From NCBI RefSeq assembly GCF_007858975.2, contig NZ_CP042220.2, positions 1,116,001-1,180,000 of the forward strand: a stretch of 64,000 bases of DNA, given 5' to 3'. Both the position numbers and the translations under genes were made by a program. The notes beneath the pieces are model-generated. The model saw only the letters and a program-made list of their open reading frames with translations. It was not told the DNA's origin and ran no database searches. Of the stretch, positions 1-10,568 are shown in pieces; position 1 is the first letter of the stretch, and every line of letters starts with the position of its first letter. Source of the DNA: Dickeya poaceiphila (lineage in GTDB: Bacteria; Pseudomonadota; Gammaproteobacteria; Enterobacterales; Enterobacteriaceae).

Positions 1-1815
1 GAAGACCTTGTGGTTGCCACCGTTGTGGAACACATAGACGCGATCATGCTCCAGATAACGGTCAAGGATACTGATAACCCGAATATTATCGCTGATTCCG
101 GGGAGTTCTGGAATCAGCGAACACATGCCGCGCACCAGAAGATTGATTTTTACTCCGGCAGTGGAGGCGGCATACAGCCGGTCTACCAGCCCTTTATCTA
201 CCAGATTGTTTACTTTCAGGGTGATTCTGGCTTCCTGACCTGCCTGCGCATTGGCGATTTCATCGTCGATCATCTGATAGAGACGGTCGCGGGAGTTTTG
301 TGGCGACACCAGCAGATAGTCGAAACTGACAGGCCGATATGGGTTTTCAATGAAGTTAAATACCCGGCGGACTTCGTTGGTGATGCGTTCATCTGCGGTC
401 AGCAACGAATAGTCGGTATACAGGCGTGCGGTTTTCTCGTTGAAGTTGCCGGTGCCGATGTGGGCGTAACGCACGATGTTGTCCCCTTCTTTGCGGGAAA
501 TGAGGAACAATTTGGCGTGGATTTTCAGCCCCGGTACCGAGAAGATAACGTGAACCCCCGCTTCCGTTAGCCGTTTGGCCCAGTGAATATTGGCTTCTTC
601 GTCAAAGCGCGCCTGCAACTCCACCACCACAGTGACTTTCTTGCCGTTGTGAGCGGCGTGGATCATCGAATTGATAATGCGGGAATCTTTCGCCACACGG
701 TAAATATTGATGCGGATCGAGAGCACGCTGGGGTCGAAAGAGGCCTGACGCAGCAGCTCAAGCACGTGTTCAAACGTGTGGTACGGGTAGTACAGCAGCA
801 CGTCGCGGTGGCGAATGGCGTCAAAACCGTTGCGGAACTGGCTGAACCAATGATGGCGCAGGCGCGGCATCGGTTTGTTGACCAGATTGGCGCGGCCAAT
901 ATTCGGGAAGCCGATAAAGTCTTTGAAATTGTGGTAACGACCGCCAGGGATCACGGAATCATAGGAAGAGATTCCCAGATTATGCAGCAAGCGTTCCACC
1001 ATGGCATCGGGCATGTCGCGTTGATAGACGAAGCGCACCGGCTTGGCGGTCAGGCGTTGCTTCAGGCTGGAGGACATCAATTCCAGCAAGCTGGATTCCA
1101 TTTCGGTGACCAGATCGTATTCGGCGTCGCGGGTCATTTTCATCGAGTAGGCATTAAGCGAGTCGAATTCGAAAAAGCCGCGGAAAATATCATCGAGACA
1201 ATAGCGCAGGATGTTGTCGATAAGAATCATCGTCTTGCGGCGATGTGGCGCTTCTGGCGGCAGGTCAACAAAACGGGGAACCTTGTCGGATGGAATTTCC
1301 AGCAACGCGTAATCGACTTTCTCGCCGCGGATGATTTCCACCGCCAGGTAGGTGTAATCGTCTTTCAGAAACTCTACCAGATTGGTTTCCGGCAGAAGCA
1401 GAATCGGTGTGATGTGTGGGCGCAGGTTCTGCCTGAAATACTCGCGCAGCCAGATTTGCTGGTTGGGGGAAACCTGACGCTCATTGACCAGAAAGATCTG
1501 GTTGCGTGCCATTTCCAATAGCAGTTCATTGTACAGGTTGTCGAACAGTTGGTCGGTTTTCAGTACCCTGGTTTGAATTTTGCCGAGTAAATGGCGCAGT
1601 TCGCCGGCGGAGCCTTGTTCTTCGTTGATTAGGATACGGCGTTTTAGGTCGGCAAAGCGGACTTTGTAGAACTCATCCAGATTGCTGGAATAGATCCCCA
1701 GAAATCGCATCCGTTCAATCAACGGATTCGTTTTGTCCGCCGCTTCCTGCAAAACTCGCTCATTAAAGGATAACCAACTCAACTCTTTTTCTATGTAGAG
1801 TTTGTCCTGATGCAT
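1..1815 (-). CDS. ppk: Polyphosphate kinase 1 (partial, C-terminus off the left edge)
   Basis: Makes long-chain inorganic polyphosphate from ATP at the inner membrane. The reverse strand reads open from an ATG at 1815 to the window edge, giving 605 residues; the E. coli enzyme has about 688, so roughly the last 80 are missing. The start reads [18 protein letters not shown], the standard PPK1 N-terminus. Further in are [11 protein letters not shown], the stretch KIHAKLFLI with the catalytic-type His, and [15 protein letters not shown] of the PLD-like catalytic half. It is divergent from a phosphate-type ABC transporter, which suits shared phosphate control. No frame breaks are seen in the visible part. 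Confidence 0.96.
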   Translation of the reverse strand, partial: MHQDKLYIEKELSWLSFNERVLQEAADKTNPLIERMRFLGIYSSNLDEFYKVRFADLKRRILINEEQGSAGELRHLLGKIQTRVLKTDQLFDNLYNELLLEMARNQIFLVNERQVSPNQQIWLREYFRQNLRPHITPILLLPETNLVEFLKDDYTYLAVEIIRGEKVDYALLEIPSDKVPRFVDLPPEAPHRRKTMILIDNILRYCLDDIFRGFFEFDSLNAYSMKMTRDAEYDLVTEMESSLLELMSSSLKQRLTAKPVRFVYQRDMPDAMVERLLHNLGISSYDSVIPGGRYHNFKDFIGFPNIGRANLVNKPMPRLRHHWFSQFRNGFDAIRHRDVLLYYPYHTFEHVLELLRQASFDPSVLSIRINIYRVAKDSRIINSMIHAAHNGKKVTVVVELQARFDEEANIHWAKRLTEAGVHVIFSVPGLKIHAKLFLISRKEGDNIVRYAHIGTGNFNEKTARLYTDYSLLTADERITNEVRRVFNFIENPYRPVSFDYLLVSPQNSRDRLYQMIDDEIANAQAGQEARITLKVNNLVDKGLVDRLYAASTAGVKINLLVRGMCSLIPELPGISDNIRVISILDRYLEHDRVYVFHNGGNHKVF

Positions 1816-1915
1816 TATCGCTCCATTACACTATTTTGACTTAAGTGCAGCTACTATCCACGTTCATTATGGCGCGCAAATGACGATAAAAGCGAATGCG
1901 CGTATCGACTTACCA

Positions 1916-1933
1916 TTGTCATATTACAGGTGT
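1916..1933 (+). promoter_or_regulatory. Candidate PhoB (Pho) box between ppk and pstC
   Basis: The 18-mer beginning TTGTCATATTACAGG matches about 12 of 18 positions of the enterobacterial Pho box; the first half-site (TTGTCATA) is nearly perfect and the second is weak. It lies about 105 bp before pstC and about 100 bp before the divergent ppk, where a PhoB site would be expected. This is a motif match by eye only. Confidence 0.35.
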
Positions 1934-2037
1934 AAAGGCAACATATGTTACCCCGTCAATGACGGGAATGTTCACTTCCTCTGTATTTATGCAAGGGGAT
2001 TGGCAGGTTATCGACACGGCAGGAACAACGGCGACAT

Positions 2038-4194
2038 ATGGCGGACTCAGACGGTTTAGCGTATCGGGACAGGCGGCGGGCGTTGATCGACCGGCTGACG
2101 CGCCGGATTGTGGTGGGGAGCGGATGGCTGGTGTTGCTGGCGCTGCTGCTGATCTTTTTCTATCTGCTGTATGTGGTCATTCCCTTGTTTTCTCAGGCGT
2201 CGGTTCGCCAACTGGCACCGGTGGCTGTTGATATGCGCGAGCCGGCGTTGGCGCTGGGTATCAGTGACAATGGACGTTGGGCTTTCCGGGTGGATGCGGC
2301 TGGTTACGGTGAATTTATCGCGCTTGAACGCGGACAGGCGGTAGCGCGTGCGCCGTTAGCTAAGGCGGTAACGCTGGCCGCGATGAGTGTGGGTGAACGC
2401 CCACTATTGGTGCTGGGGCAGGCTGATGGCGCACTGAGCGTGGTGCGCCCGGAACTGCCGCTGTCTGGCGTGAGCACGCCGCAGTGGCGGCATCCTCTGG
2501 GCGAGCAACCTCTTCAGCTTGTCGGGGCGGTTCAACCGCTGCGGCAACTGGCGGTTACCGAGTCAGACGCGGTGCCGATAGTGGCGATAATTGACGGCGA
2601 CAACCAGTTGCAACTCTATACGCTGACCACCGTTGGCGCGCAGTCCGTCTCGCAGGTCACGCTGACCGAACCTGTGGAGCAACTGGTGTTGACGCCGGAC
2701 GGGCAGCAGCTTTATACCCTGAACGGTCATCGCCTGACGGTGTGGCGACTCCGTGAGCAAGTGCTTACCGCCCGTGAAACGGTGGTGCTGCCGGGAGCCG
2801 CGCCGTTGTCGTTGTCGCTGCTGGCAGGAGGGCATTCATTGCTGGTTAAATCCGCAGATGGGGATATCAGCCAATGGTCTGATATCCCAACCACTGTGGG
2901 TCCTCGCCTGAGTGAACTGCGCACGTTCCCTATTCATGGACGACAACTGCAACTGGTGACCGAACCGCGTCGCCGCGTGTTTGCCACCCTTGACCCGCAA
3001 GGGAATTTCTCACTGTTTGCCAGTAAACAATCCGACGAGTTGATCAGCACCTCGTTGGTGCCGCAGGCCCGGCTGGCGGTATTTTCTCCGCTTGGGCGGG
3101 CATTATTGGTTGAAACGGACTCTGGCTTGCAGCCCTATCAGCTCGATAACGCTTACCCGGATGTTGGCTGGCGTGGGTTGTGGCAACAGCTCTGGTATGA
3201 AAGCTATCCCGCAGCGGATTACGTCTGGCAGCCTACCGCCGCCGACGACAGTTATCAGGCCAAATTTAGTCTGGTTCCGCTGTTGGTTGGTACGTTCAAG
3301 GCGGCGCTCTATGCCATGCTGTTCGCAGCGCCACTGGCGCTGGCCGCGGCAATTTATACCGCCTGTTTTATGACGCCGACGTTGCGACGCTGGATCAAAC
3401 CCGCGATGGAAATCATGGGCGCTTTGCCGACGGTGGTGATTGGGTTGATTGCCGCGCTGTGGCTGGCGCCGCACATGGCTACCTATCTGGCCGCGATTTT
3501 GCTATTGCCGCCGTTATGGGGGCTGGCGGTGTTGGGATGCGGCTGGTCACTGGAGCAATTACCTGCGCGCTGGCGCCGCGGCGTGTCGGCGGGGTGGGAT
3601 GCGTTGCTGCTGATACCGGCGATGTTGTTGATGTTGGCGCTGGCGTGCTGGCTGGGACCCTGGCTGGAATTACGCTTGCTGGGGCAGCCGCTGTGGCAAT
3701 GGATGGGCGATCATTTCAGCCAGCGTAATACGCTGGTGGCGGGGGTAGCGCTGGGGTTCGCGTTGATCCCGTTGATTTTTTCGCTGGCTGAAGATGCGCT
3801 GTTCAGCGTGCCGACCCGGTTGAGCCAGGGTTCGCTGGCGCTGGGCGCGACAGCCTGGCAAACGCTGTGGCGGGTGGTGCTGCCATCGGCCAGTTCCGGC
3901 ATTTTTGCTGCCCTGATGCTCAGCTTTGGCCGTGCGGTGGGGGAAACCATGATTGTGCTGATGGCGACCGGCAATACGCCGGTGATGGACAATAGCCTGT
4001 TTCAGGGATTGCGATCACTGGCGGCCAATATTGCGATTGAAATGCCGGAAGCGGCGATGTCCAGTGCACACTACCGGGTGCTGTTTCTGGCTGCGCTGGT
4101 GCTGTTTATGTTTACCTTTGTGGTCAATTCGCTGGCGGAGGTGATTCGTCAGCGTCTGCGTCGTCGTTACCGCGATGAGGGAGACTTGTCATGA
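2038..4194 (+). CDS. pstC: Phosphate-type ABC transporter permease, large PstC-like subunit
   Basis: Inner-membrane permease of a phosphate importer, 718 residues. One N-terminal membrane helix (about residues 23-48) is followed by a periplasmic region of about 350 residues with beta-propeller-like character. The permease core with several helices starts near residue 415 and carries the ABC-contact loop (GATAWQTLWRVVLP, then GRAVGETMIV). This long form resembles Pseudomonas/Vibrio PstC rather than the roughly 320-residue E. coli protein. The stop overlaps the pstA start by 4 bp, so the two are translationally coupled. The start is the ATG at 2038; the ribosome site is weak (AGGA about 14 bases upstream). 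No pstS is present in this operon. Confidence 0.88.
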   Translation: MADSDGLAYRDRRRALIDRLTRRIVVGSGWLVLLALLLIFFYLLYVVIPLFSQASVRQLAPVAVDMREPALALGISDNGRWAFRVDAAGYGEFIALERGQAVARAPLAKAVTLAAMSVGERPLLVLGQADGALSVVRPELPLSGVSTPQWRHPLGEQPLQLVGAVQPLRQLAVTESDAVPIVAIIDGDNQLQLYTLTTVGAQSVSQVTLTEPVEQLVLTPDGQQLYTLNGHRLTVWRLREQVLTARETVVLPGAAPLSLSLLAGGHSLLVKSADGDISQWSDIPTTVGPRLSELRTFPIHGRQLQLVTEPRRRVFATLDPQGNFSLFASKQSDELISTSLVPQARLAVFSPLGRALLVETDSGLQPYQLDNAYPDVGWRGLWQQLWYESYPAADYVWQPTAADDSYQAKFSLVPLLVGTFKAALYAMLFAAPLALAAAIYTACFMTPTLRRWIKPAMEIMGALPTVVIGLIAALWLAPHMATYLAAILLLPPLWGLAVLGCGWSLEQLPARWRRGVSAGWDALLLIPAMLLMLALACWLGPWLELRLLGQPLWQWMGDHFSQRNTLVAGVALGFALIPLIFSLAEDALFSVPTRLSQGSLALGATAWQTLWRVVLPSASSGIFAALMLSFGRAVGETMIVLMATGNTPVMDNSLFQGLRSLAANIAIEMPEAAMSSAHYRVLFLAALVLFMFTFVVNSLAEVIRQRLRRRYRDEGDLS

Positions 4195-5837
4195 GGCGAT
4201 GGTTTAGCACCGGAACGCCCTGGGTATGGCTAACGGCGTCCGCCATCACCTTTAGTTTGCTTGCCATGGTGGCGGTGTTTGCGCTGCTGGTCGGGCAGAG
4301 TGTGCGCTATCTGTGGCCGCAACCGGTGTGGCTGTTTAGTCTGCATGATGCACAGGGGAGTCTGCGCCAGTTGATTGGTGAGCGTTACGACGAACAGCCG
4401 TTGACCCGACAACAATTGACGGATGCCGGCATCGTTAATCCGCCCGCAGAAGGCGCTACCCGTTATTTGCTTAAAACCGGGTGGCGGGAGTTTTACGGTC
4501 AGAGCTTCCAGACGCTGTTGTCTACTTCGGTGATCGATGCCAGTCAGCCAACCGACGTGCTGGCGGTGCGCCGTACCGCCAACGGCATAGCGTATGGTTA
4601 TCTTGATGGCATGACCGAAGACGGGCAGCCACTGGTGTCTGACAACCTGCCATCGACATTGCAGCAACGTATTGTGCTGGTTCGGCAATGGAAAGCGCGT
4701 GCGCAGACCTTGCGACAGGGGGAGATAAGTCGGGTTAACCAGCAGTTCGGCGCGCTGAGGCTGCAGGAAGGGAAGCTACGCCGGGAAAACCGGTTGAGTG
4801 AACAGGCACAGGCGCGTCTTAACGCTGAACGTATCGAGCTGGAGCATCATTTCAACGCGCTTAACCAACAACTGATAGCGATCAATGCCGAGATTAACCG
4901 GACTGCCGTTTGGTTGCGGGACGCACAAGGGCAGCGGCGTACTATTCCGGTCAGCATGATCGAGCGGGCCTGGTATCCCAATGCGATGACCATTTCTGAA
5001 AAAGCGCAGCAGACTTTGCAGGTGTTGGACACCATGCTGACCCGCTTCGAGCCGGATGACAGTAACCCCGGTCAACTGTTGCCAGCGATTTTCGGCACGG
5101 TGCTGTTGGTTATTCTGATGTCGGTTATCGTGATGCCGCTGGGCGTGGTGGCCGCGGTCTATCTGCACGAGTACGCCGACAATACCAGCCTGACCCGCTG
5201 GGTGCGGGTTGCGGTGGCGAATCTGGCCGGGGTGCCGTCGATTGTCTACGGCGTGTTTGGGCTGGGTTTTTTTGTTTATCTGGTAGGCGGTACGCTGGAT
5301 CAGCTGTTTTACGCCGAGTCGCTGCCTAACCCGACCTTTGGCACGCCGGGGCTGCTGTGGGCGTCGCTGACGCTGGCGCTGCTGACGCTGCCGGTGGTGA
5401 TTGTGTCCACCGAGGAGGGGCTGTCGCGTATTCCTGTATCGGTGCGTCATGGTTCGCTGGCGCTGGGGGCGACACGGGCGGAAACCTTGTGGCACGTGGT
5501 GTTGCCGATGGCGGTGCCAGCGATGATGACCGGGCTGATTTTGGCGGTGGCGCGGGCGGCGGGAGAAACCGCGCCGCTAATGCTGGTCGGGGTGGTGAAA
5601 TCGGTGCCGGCGTTACCGGTGGATGATATCTTCCCGTATCTGCATCTGGAGCGGAAATTCATGCACCTGGGGTTCCAGATTTACGATCTGGCGTTCCAGA
5701 GTCCGGATGTGGAAGCGGCTCGCCCGTTGGTGTATACCACCGCGCTGCTGCTGGTATTGATTGTGGTGGCGCTGAATCTGGCGGCTATCGGTATTCGCCA
5801 TGTGCTGCGGGAAAAATACCGGGCGATGTCGCTCTAA
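4191..5837 (+). CDS. pstA: Phosphate-type ABC transporter permease, large PstA-like subunit
   Basis: Second permease of the phosphate importer, 548 residues. An N-terminal membrane helix (about 12-38) is followed by a periplasmic insertion with a coiled-coil-like, Glu/Arg/Gln-rich stretch (about residues 180-240). The C-terminal half is the permease, with the ABC-contact loop GATRAETLWHVVLPMAV and GETAPLMLVG. E. coli PstA is about 296 residues, so this is the long Pseudomonas-type form matching the long PstC. It overlaps pstC by 4 bp and is followed 18 bp later by pstB. Confidence 0.88.
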   Translation: MRRWFSTGTPWVWLTASAITFSLLAMVAVFALLVGQSVRYLWPQPVWLFSLHDAQGSLRQLIGERYDEQPLTRQQLTDAGIVNPPAEGATRYLLKTGWREFYGQSFQTLLSTSVIDASQPTDVLAVRRTANGIAYGYLDGMTEDGQPLVSDNLPSTLQQRIVLVRQWKARAQTLRQGEISRVNQQFGALRLQEGKLRRENRLSEQAQARLNAERIELEHHFNALNQQLIAINAEINRTAVWLRDAQGQRRTIPVSMIERAWYPNAMTISEKAQQTLQVLDTMLTRFEPDDSNPGQLLPAIFGTVLLVILMSVIVMPLGVVAAVYLHEYADNTSLTRWVRVAVANLAGVPSIVYGVFGLGFFVYLVGGTLDQLFYAESLPNPTFGTPGLLWASLTLALLTLPVVIVSTEEGLSRIPVSVRHGSLALGATRAETLWHVVLPMAVPAMMTGLILAVARAAGETAPLMLVGVVKSVPALPVDDIFPYLHLERKFMHLGFQIYDLAFQSPDVEAARPLVYTTALLLVLIVVALNLAAIGIRHVLREKYRAMSL

Positions 5838-5855
5838 AGTGGAGGGAGAAGAGTA

Positions 5856-6671
5856 ATGGGAATGCCTGGACAACTGGAACGACTCCCTGTGATGGATGTC
5901 CATCAGTTAACCGATGAGCAAACGGCGTTGTCGGTTGGTGGGTTGAATCTGTATTACGGCGACAAACAAGCGCTGTGCGATATCTCTCTGCGTATTCCGA
6001 AAAACCGCGTCACTGCGCTGATTGGGCCGTCTGGCTGCGGCAAGTCCACGCTGTTGCGCTGTTTTAACCGCATGAACGATTTGATGGATCACTGCCGTAT
6101 TGAAGGTGATATTCGCCTGCAAGGCATGTGTATCAACGATCCTTCGTTAGATGTGTCGATGCTGCGCCGTCGGGTAGGCATGGTATTCCAGCGGCCCAAT
6201 CCGTTTCCTAAATCCATCTATGAGAACGTAATTTACGGTTTGCGTTTGCAGGGGGTGAAAGACCGACGTCTGTTGGATGACGCGGTGGAAAACGCGCTGC
6301 GTGCGGCAGCGTTATGGCATGAGGTAAAAGACCGGCTCAGCGACAATGCGCTGACGCTTTCCAGCGGCCAGCAGCAGCGGCTGGTGATCGCCCGTGCTAT
6401 CGCCATCGAGCCAGAGGTGTTGTTGCTCGACGAGCCTACTTCGGCGCTTGACCCGATCTCGACGCTGGTGATTGAAGAACTGATAGGGGCGCTGAAGCGC
6501 CGTTTTACGCTGGTGCTGGTGACGCATAACATGCAGCAGGCGGCGAGGGTGTCTGATTACACGGCGTTTATCCATCATGGCCGCCTGATTGAATACAACG
6601 AGACTGACTCACTGTTTACCGCTCCTGGAGAACGCCGTACCGAGGATTACATCACCGGTCGTTTGGGGTAG
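5856..6671 (+). CDS. pstB: Phosphate-type ABC transporter ATP-binding protein
   Basis: Cytoplasmic ATPase that powers the PstC/PstA permease pair, 271 residues. Walker A is GPSGCGKST (57-65), the signature is LSSGQQQRL (slightly degenerate from LSGGQ), Walker B is [13 protein letters not shown], and the switch histidine is in VTHNM. The start at 5856 has a good Shine-Dalgarno (GGAGGGAG) 8-10 bases upstream. It is the last gene of the pstCAB unit; a PhoU gene does not follow. Phosphate specificity is inferred from the PstB-like sequence and the pstCA context. Confidence 0.92.
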   Translation: MGMPGQLERLPVMDVHQLTDEQTALSVGGLNLYYGDKQALCDISLRIPKNRVTALIGPSGCGKSTLLRCFNRMNDLMDHCRIEGDIRLQGMCINDPSLDVSMLRRRVGMVFQRPNPFPKSIYENVIYGLRLQGVKDRRLLDDAVENALRAAALWHEVKDRLSDNALTLSSGQQQRLVIARAIAIEPEVLLLDEPTSALDPISTLVIEELIGALKRRFTLVLVTHNMQQAARVSDYTAFIHHGRLIEYNETDSLFTAPGERRTEDYITGRLG

Positions 6672-6745
6672 CCATTGTCAGGCGCTGTACCGACGTATGC
6701 GTTGCATGAGGCGTGATTATTTCCATATCTTTTTCTTATGAAAAA

Positions 6746-6776
6746 TTGACCTGTGTCGAGAAACTAACGTTTAGTT
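6746..6776 (+). promoter_or_regulatory. Putative promoter with overlapping palindromic operator of the XRE gene
   Basis: TTGACC (6746-6751) sits 18 bp before a weak -10 (TTTAGT, 6770-6775). The palindrome AACTAA-CGT-TTAGTT (6762-6776) covers that -10. It lies upstream of a helix-turn-helix regulator gene, the arrangement expected for autorepression. The palindrome arms are exact; the promoter assignment and the link to the regulator are inference. Confidence 0.4.
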
Positions 6777-6803
6777 ACCCGACTGTCGCTGTGATTACAC
6801 GGG

Positions 6804-7292
6804 GTGATGATAAACTGCGCACAGTTTAGCGTAGGGGCAGATAGCAGCATTATGAGATTCAGTACCATGAGCGAAGGTGACATCATCACCGAGCTTTGTC
6901 GGCGAATAAAAGACGCACGTATTCAGCAGCGGTTATCCCAGGTAGATTTGGCCGAGCGCGCCGGGCTTGGCATCGCCACTATCAAGCGGGCGGAGATGGG
7001 CGAATCCATTACCCTGAGCAGCCTGCTGGCGATTCTGCGCGGGTTGAATCGTCTGCATCAACTGGAAGGCGTGTTGTTTGATGCTGAAGTCGAGAATTTC
7101 AATGCGCGGCTAAATGGCGGGCAACCGCGTGCGCCGTTACGCATTCGTAAGAAAAATACCGACACGCCAGCGCCTGCCGCTGCATCGGAATCGATGCCGA
7201 AACCGGTCGCCAGTGCGCTTGACTGGTATGTTTCTGCCGCAGAAAACAACCTGATCTGGTCCTGGCCGGACAACGAGAAAAAACCTTCCTGA
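6804..7292 (+). CDS. XRE-family helix-turn-helix transcriptional regulator
   Basis: A small DNA-binding protein of up to 162 residues. The HTH spans about residues 27-85, with the LSQVDLAERAGLGIATIKRAE core typical of Cro/CI-HipB-type regulators. The rest is a low-complexity Ala/Pro-rich linker and a short tail ending WSWPDNEKKPS. The start is uncertain: ATGs at 6804, 6852 and 6867 are in frame, with AGGGG about 15 bases before 6852. It is monocistronic, bounded by its own promoter region and a strong terminator. No HipA-like toxin gene lies next to it, so a toxin-antitoxin role is not supported. The target is unknown. Confidence 0.8.
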   Translation: MMINCAQFSVGADSSIMRFSTMSEGDIITELCRRIKDARIQQRLSQVDLAERAGLGIATIKRAEMGESITLSSLLAILRGLNRLHQLEGVLFDAEVENFNARLNGGQPRAPLRIRKKNTDTPAPAAASESMPKPVASALDWYVSAAENNLIWSWPDNEKKPS

Positions 7293-7297
7293 AGGCT

Positions 7298-7329
7298 CGC
7301 CGGGCTGATGGGGTTGCATCAGCCCGGCG
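7298..7329. terminator. 13-bp perfect inverted repeat just after the XRE gene
   Basis: CGCCGGGCTGATG (7298-7310) pairs exactly with CATCAGCCCGGCG (7317-7329) around a 6-nt loop, starting 5 bp after the stop codon. No T-run follows directly (TTTTT begins 12 bases later). It may act as an mRNA-stabilising or pausing hairpin in tandem with the better terminator at 7353. Confidence 0.5.
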
Positions 7330-7352
7330 GGTTACGTCTGTTTTTAGCGCAG

Positions 7353-7382
7353 GCGGTGCGTGGTTAAACGCACCGCTTTTTT
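7353..7382 (+). terminator. Rho-independent terminator of the XRE gene
   Basis: GCGGTGCG (7353-7360), an 8-nt loop and CGCACCGC (7369-7376) are followed directly by six Ts. The T-run overlaps the stop codon of the convergent sdaB. Confidence 0.8.
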
Positions 7383-8751
7383 ATTCGCACTGCACTACCT
7401 TGATCGCCAGACCGCCGCGGGAGGTTTCGCGGTATTTGGCATTCATGTCCTTGCCGGTTTCGTACATGGTTTCGATCACTTTATCCAGTGAGACGCGGGG
7501 TTCGCTGGCGCGGCGAATGGCCATGCGTGCAGCGTTGATCGCCTTGACGGACGCAATGGCGTTGCGCTCGATACAGGGAACCTGAACCTGCCCGGCCACC
7601 GGGTCGCAGGTTAGCCCAAGATTGTGTTCCATGCCGATTTCGGCGGCGATGCACACCTGTTCCGGATTGGCTCCCAGCAATTCCGCCAAACCGGCGGCGG
7701 CCATCGAGCAGGCAACCCCGACCTCACCCTGACAACCCACTTCCGCCCCGGAAATAGAGGCGTTCATTTTGAACAGAATGCCGATGGCACCGGCGGCCAG
7801 AAAATAACGCAGGTACGTATCTGGCGTTACCGGTTGGATAAACCGGTCATAATAGGCCAGTACGGCAGGAATAATGCCGCAGGCGCCGTTGGTCGGTGCC
7901 GTTACCACCCGGCCACCCGCGGCATTTTCTTCCGATACCGCCATGGCGAACATATTGACCCAGTCCATAGCATCCATCGGGTCGTTGGAAAAACGTCCGT
8001 TGGTGAACAACAGGCGGTGTAGCGCCGAGGCACGACGTGGCACGCGCAGTGGGCCGGGCAACACGCCCTCGGTATTCATGCCGCGATGAATAGCGTTTTG
8101 CATGGTTTGCCAGACGCTGGCGAAGTAGGTTTCCAGTGCGTCGCGGCCATGCATGGCGATCTCGTTTTTCATCACCACGGCTGAGAGCGACAGGCAGTTA
8201 TCGTGACAGTGCTGCAACAGCTGTCGGGCGGAATAGAATGGCCAGGGAGCGCGTTCTTCCTGCGAGATGGGCTGGCCGAAGTGCTCCTGATTGACGACAA
8301 AACCGCCGCCGATAGAGTAGTAGGTTTTGCTGTACAGCACGTTCTGGCTGGCATCGAGTGCGCGGATCGTCATGCCGTTTTCGTGCAGCGGCAGGTTTTC
8401 CGGCTGGAAACGCAGCGCGCTGTCCAGCGGGAAGTTGACCTCATAGCGTCCACCGAGCAACGGCAGGCGACGGGTGTGTTGCACTTGTTGAATAAACGCC
8501 GGAATAGCGTCGATATCCACGCTGTCGGGCAGGTTGCCGGCCAGTCCCATAATAATGGCGATATCGGTGTGGTGGCCCTTGCCGGTCAGAGCCAGCGAAC
8601 CATAAACATCAACGATAATGGCATCAACCGATGAAATCAGAGACAGGTTGACCAGAGAGTCGGTGAACATGTTGCCAGCTTTCATCGGGCCAACGGTATG
8701 CGAACTGGAAGGGCCGATACCAATTTTGAAAATATCAAATACGCTGACCAT
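7381..8751 (-). CDS. sdaB: L-serine ammonia-lyase (iron-sulfur dependent)
   Basis: Deaminates L-serine to pyruvate and ammonia in the cytoplasm. From the ATG at 8751 the product has 456 residues, against 455 for E. coli SdaB; it starts [19 protein letters not shown], as SdaA/SdaB do. The cluster cysteines are visible in [18 protein letters not shown] and [10 protein letters not shown]. The open frame extends upstream to 8814 but those residues are unlike the family. It follows sdaC by 62 bp on the same strand, forming the sdaC-sdaB uptake-degradation unit. SdaA and SdaB are hard to tell apart by eye; the symbol follows the operon partner. Confidence 0.93.
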   Translation of the reverse strand: MVSVFDIFKIGIGPSSSHTVGPMKAGNMFTDSLVNLSLISSVDAIIVDVYGSLALTGKGHHTDIAIIMGLAGNLPDSVDIDAIPAFIQQVQHTRRLPLLGGRYEVNFPLDSALRFQPENLPLHENGMTIRALDASQNVLYSKTYYSIGGGFVVNQEHFGQPISQEERAPWPFYSARQLLQHCHDNCLSLSAVVMKNEIAMHGRDALETYFASVWQTMQNAIHRGMNTEGVLPGPLRVPRRASALHRLLFTNGRFSNDPMDAMDWVNMFAMAVSEENAAGGRVVTAPTNGACGIIPAVLAYYDRFIQPVTPDTYLRYFLAAGAIGILFKMNASISGAEVGCQGEVGVACSMAAAGLAELLGANPEQVCIAAEIGMEHNLGLTCDPVAGQVQVPCIERNAIASVKAINAARMAIRRASEPRVSLDKVIETMYETGKDMNAKYRETSRGGLAIKVVQCE

Positions 8752-8813
8752 AGGGGTTCCTTTACAGCTGACGCAGGCAGCAGATCCGCCTGCGTCGGGA
8801 GAGGATAGAGGCA

Positions 8814-10097
8814 TTACTCGAACAGGGTGTAGACGATAGCGGTGATGGCGATCAGGCCCAGCAGGGTGACGAACACATTGCTCAACGCGCCGCTGTACTG
8901 GCGCATGGCCGGCACTTTCCGGATAGCGTACATCGGCATCAGGAACAGCAGACAGGCGATCACCGGGCCGCCCAGCGTTTCAATCATGCCCAGAATGCTG
9001 GGGTTAAGGGTTGCGACCAGCCAGGTGGTAAGCAGCATGAACAGCGCAGTGATGCGGTTCAGTTTGTCGGTCGGGATGGTCTTGCCGCGGCTGCGCAGCA
9101 TTTTCACCATCATGCCGTTCAGACCTTCGCCTGCGCCCAGATAGTGACCCAGGAATGACTTGGAGATGGCGATAGTGGCGATGACCGGCGCCAGATAGCC
9201 CATCACCGGGTTGTTAAAGTGGTTAGCCAGATAAGACAGAATCGAAATGTTCTGTGCTTTCGCTTCCATCAGATCAGACGGAGAGAGCGCCAGTACGCAA
9301 CTGAACACGAAGAACATGACCGTCAGCACCATCATGGTGTGGCTGCAGGCCAGAATGCGGGAGCATTTTTTCTCGGCGTTATCACCGTATTCACGGCGTT
9401 TAGCTACCGCGAAAGACGAAATAATCGGCGAGTGGTTGAAAGAAAACACCATCACCGGAATCGCCAGCCACAGCGTTGCCAGCAAGCCGTTGCCGGTGGT
9501 GCTGTTGGTTAGGGAAATATTATGGAAAACGCCAGTGTTCCAATGTGGAACTAAATACAATGCCAGCATCATTAATACTGCCACAAATGGATATACCAGC
9601 ACGCTCATGGCTTTTACAATCATGGCCTCGCCGAAACGAACAATAAACATCAACCCCAAAATCAATATCAACGATAGAATCGCGCGCGGTGGCGAGGGTA
9701 AATGCAACTGGTGGGTAATAAAACTGTCAACAGTGTTGGTTATAGCAACACTGTAAACCAGAAGAATCGGGTAAATAGCGAAAAAATAGAGCAGGGTGAT
9801 TAATTTTCCTGCACCAGTACCAAAATGTTCTTCTACCACTTCGGTAATATCTTCGCCGCCTTTTTTACCGGATAAAACAAAACGGCATAATGCGCGGTGA
9901 GAAAAATAGGTCATTGGAAAAGCAATAATTGCCATGATAATCAACGGAATCAGACCGCCGATACCGGCATTAATCGGTAAAAACAGCACGCCTGCGCCAA
10001 TTGCCGTACCATACAGGCCCAGCATCCAGACGGTATCGCTTTTGCGCCAGCCTGAAGCGTGCTCCAGTACCTGACTGCTGTCTTGAATTGTGCTCAT
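8814..10097 (-). CDS. sdaC: Serine/threonine transporter SdaC (HAAAP family)
   Basis: Inner-membrane proton symporter bringing in serine for the downstream serine deaminase, 427 residues (E. coli 429) with about 11 hydrophobic segments. The N-terminus contains [20 protein letters not shown], the hallmark start of the HAAAP family. The ATG at 10097 is preceded by AAGGAGA at good spacing. It leads the sdaC-sdaB transcript; its promoter must lie in the AT-rich stretch 10098-10520. Confidence 0.95.
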   Translation of the reverse strand: MSTIQDSSQVLEHASGWRKSDTVWMLGLYGTAIGAGVLFLPINAGIGGLIPLIIMAIIAFPMTYFSHRALCRFVLSGKKGGEDITEVVEEHFGTGAGKLITLLYFFAIYPILLVYSVAITNTVDSFITHQLHLPSPPRAILSLILILGLMFIVRFGEAMIVKAMSVLVYPFVAVLMMLALYLVPHWNTGVFHNISLTNSTTGNGLLATLWLAIPVMVFSFNHSPIISSFAVAKRREYGDNAEKKCSRILACSHTMMVLTVMFFVFSCVLALSPSDLMEAKAQNISILSYLANHFNNPVMGYLAPVIATIAISKSFLGHYLGAGEGLNGMMVKMLRSRGKTIPTDKLNRITALFMLLTTWLVATLNPSILGMIETLGGPVIACLLFLMPMYAIRKVPAMRQYSGALSNVFVTLLGLIAITAIVYTLFE

Positions 10098-10522
10098 GCG
10101 AGTTTCTCCTTGGTGAAAACAGAGTATAAAAAATACCGTACCGGCAGCAGACCAATACAGAGATAATTGCAGGTGTCACACGCGATATCATGTGAATTAA
10201 GAGTAATCTTTGTTGTGGCGGCATTCTATATCCTGCTCGACGGAGAATAATAGTGAGGCGATCACAAAAATGATTGGGGGTCAATTATTTTAACCTTTAA
10301 TGATTAAAAATAAAATATCAGGATTGATGCGTTAAATAATTTATTTTCAGAGGCATCTTTTTTGATGCGTTAATTTTGTTTAATTCGGTGAATAATAATA
10401 CGGAAATATTCTTGTGTGGGATGGGTACGAATGAAATAAATAACCAATACAACGTATTTATTCTAAACGCTTTGAAAATAATAAACTCAATCATCACAAT
10501 GTCACGTAAAAAAATTGACCAG
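10098..10522. other. Intergenic region upstream of sdaC
   Basis: About 425 bp, strongly AT-rich toward 10280-10500, carrying the sdaCB promoter on the reverse strand. Apart from the purK terminator next to it no gene is convincing; short open frames here lack a ribosome site and family resemblance. Confidence 0.6.
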
Positions 10523-10562
10523 ACGATGACGAGCGGGCCGTGGCTGGTTCGCTCGTCATCGT
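10523..10562 (-). terminator. Terminator downstream of purK
   Basis: ACGATGACGAGCG (10523-10535) and CGCTCGTCATCGT (10550-10562) form an exact 13-bp stem with a 14-nt loop. On the reverse strand a run of seven Ts follows after about 8 bases. It starts 6 bp beyond the purK stop. Confidence 0.65.
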
Positions 10563-10568
10563 ACCGGC

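Noticed and set aside
10..1521. Two long forward open frames (about 186 and 312 codons)
   Set aside because: They are antisense to ppk, whose reverse-strand protein is plainly recognisable; no ribosome sites or family features.
6804..7292. HipBA-type toxin-antitoxin pair
   Set aside because: Only the regulator half is present; the next gene is the convergent sdaB.
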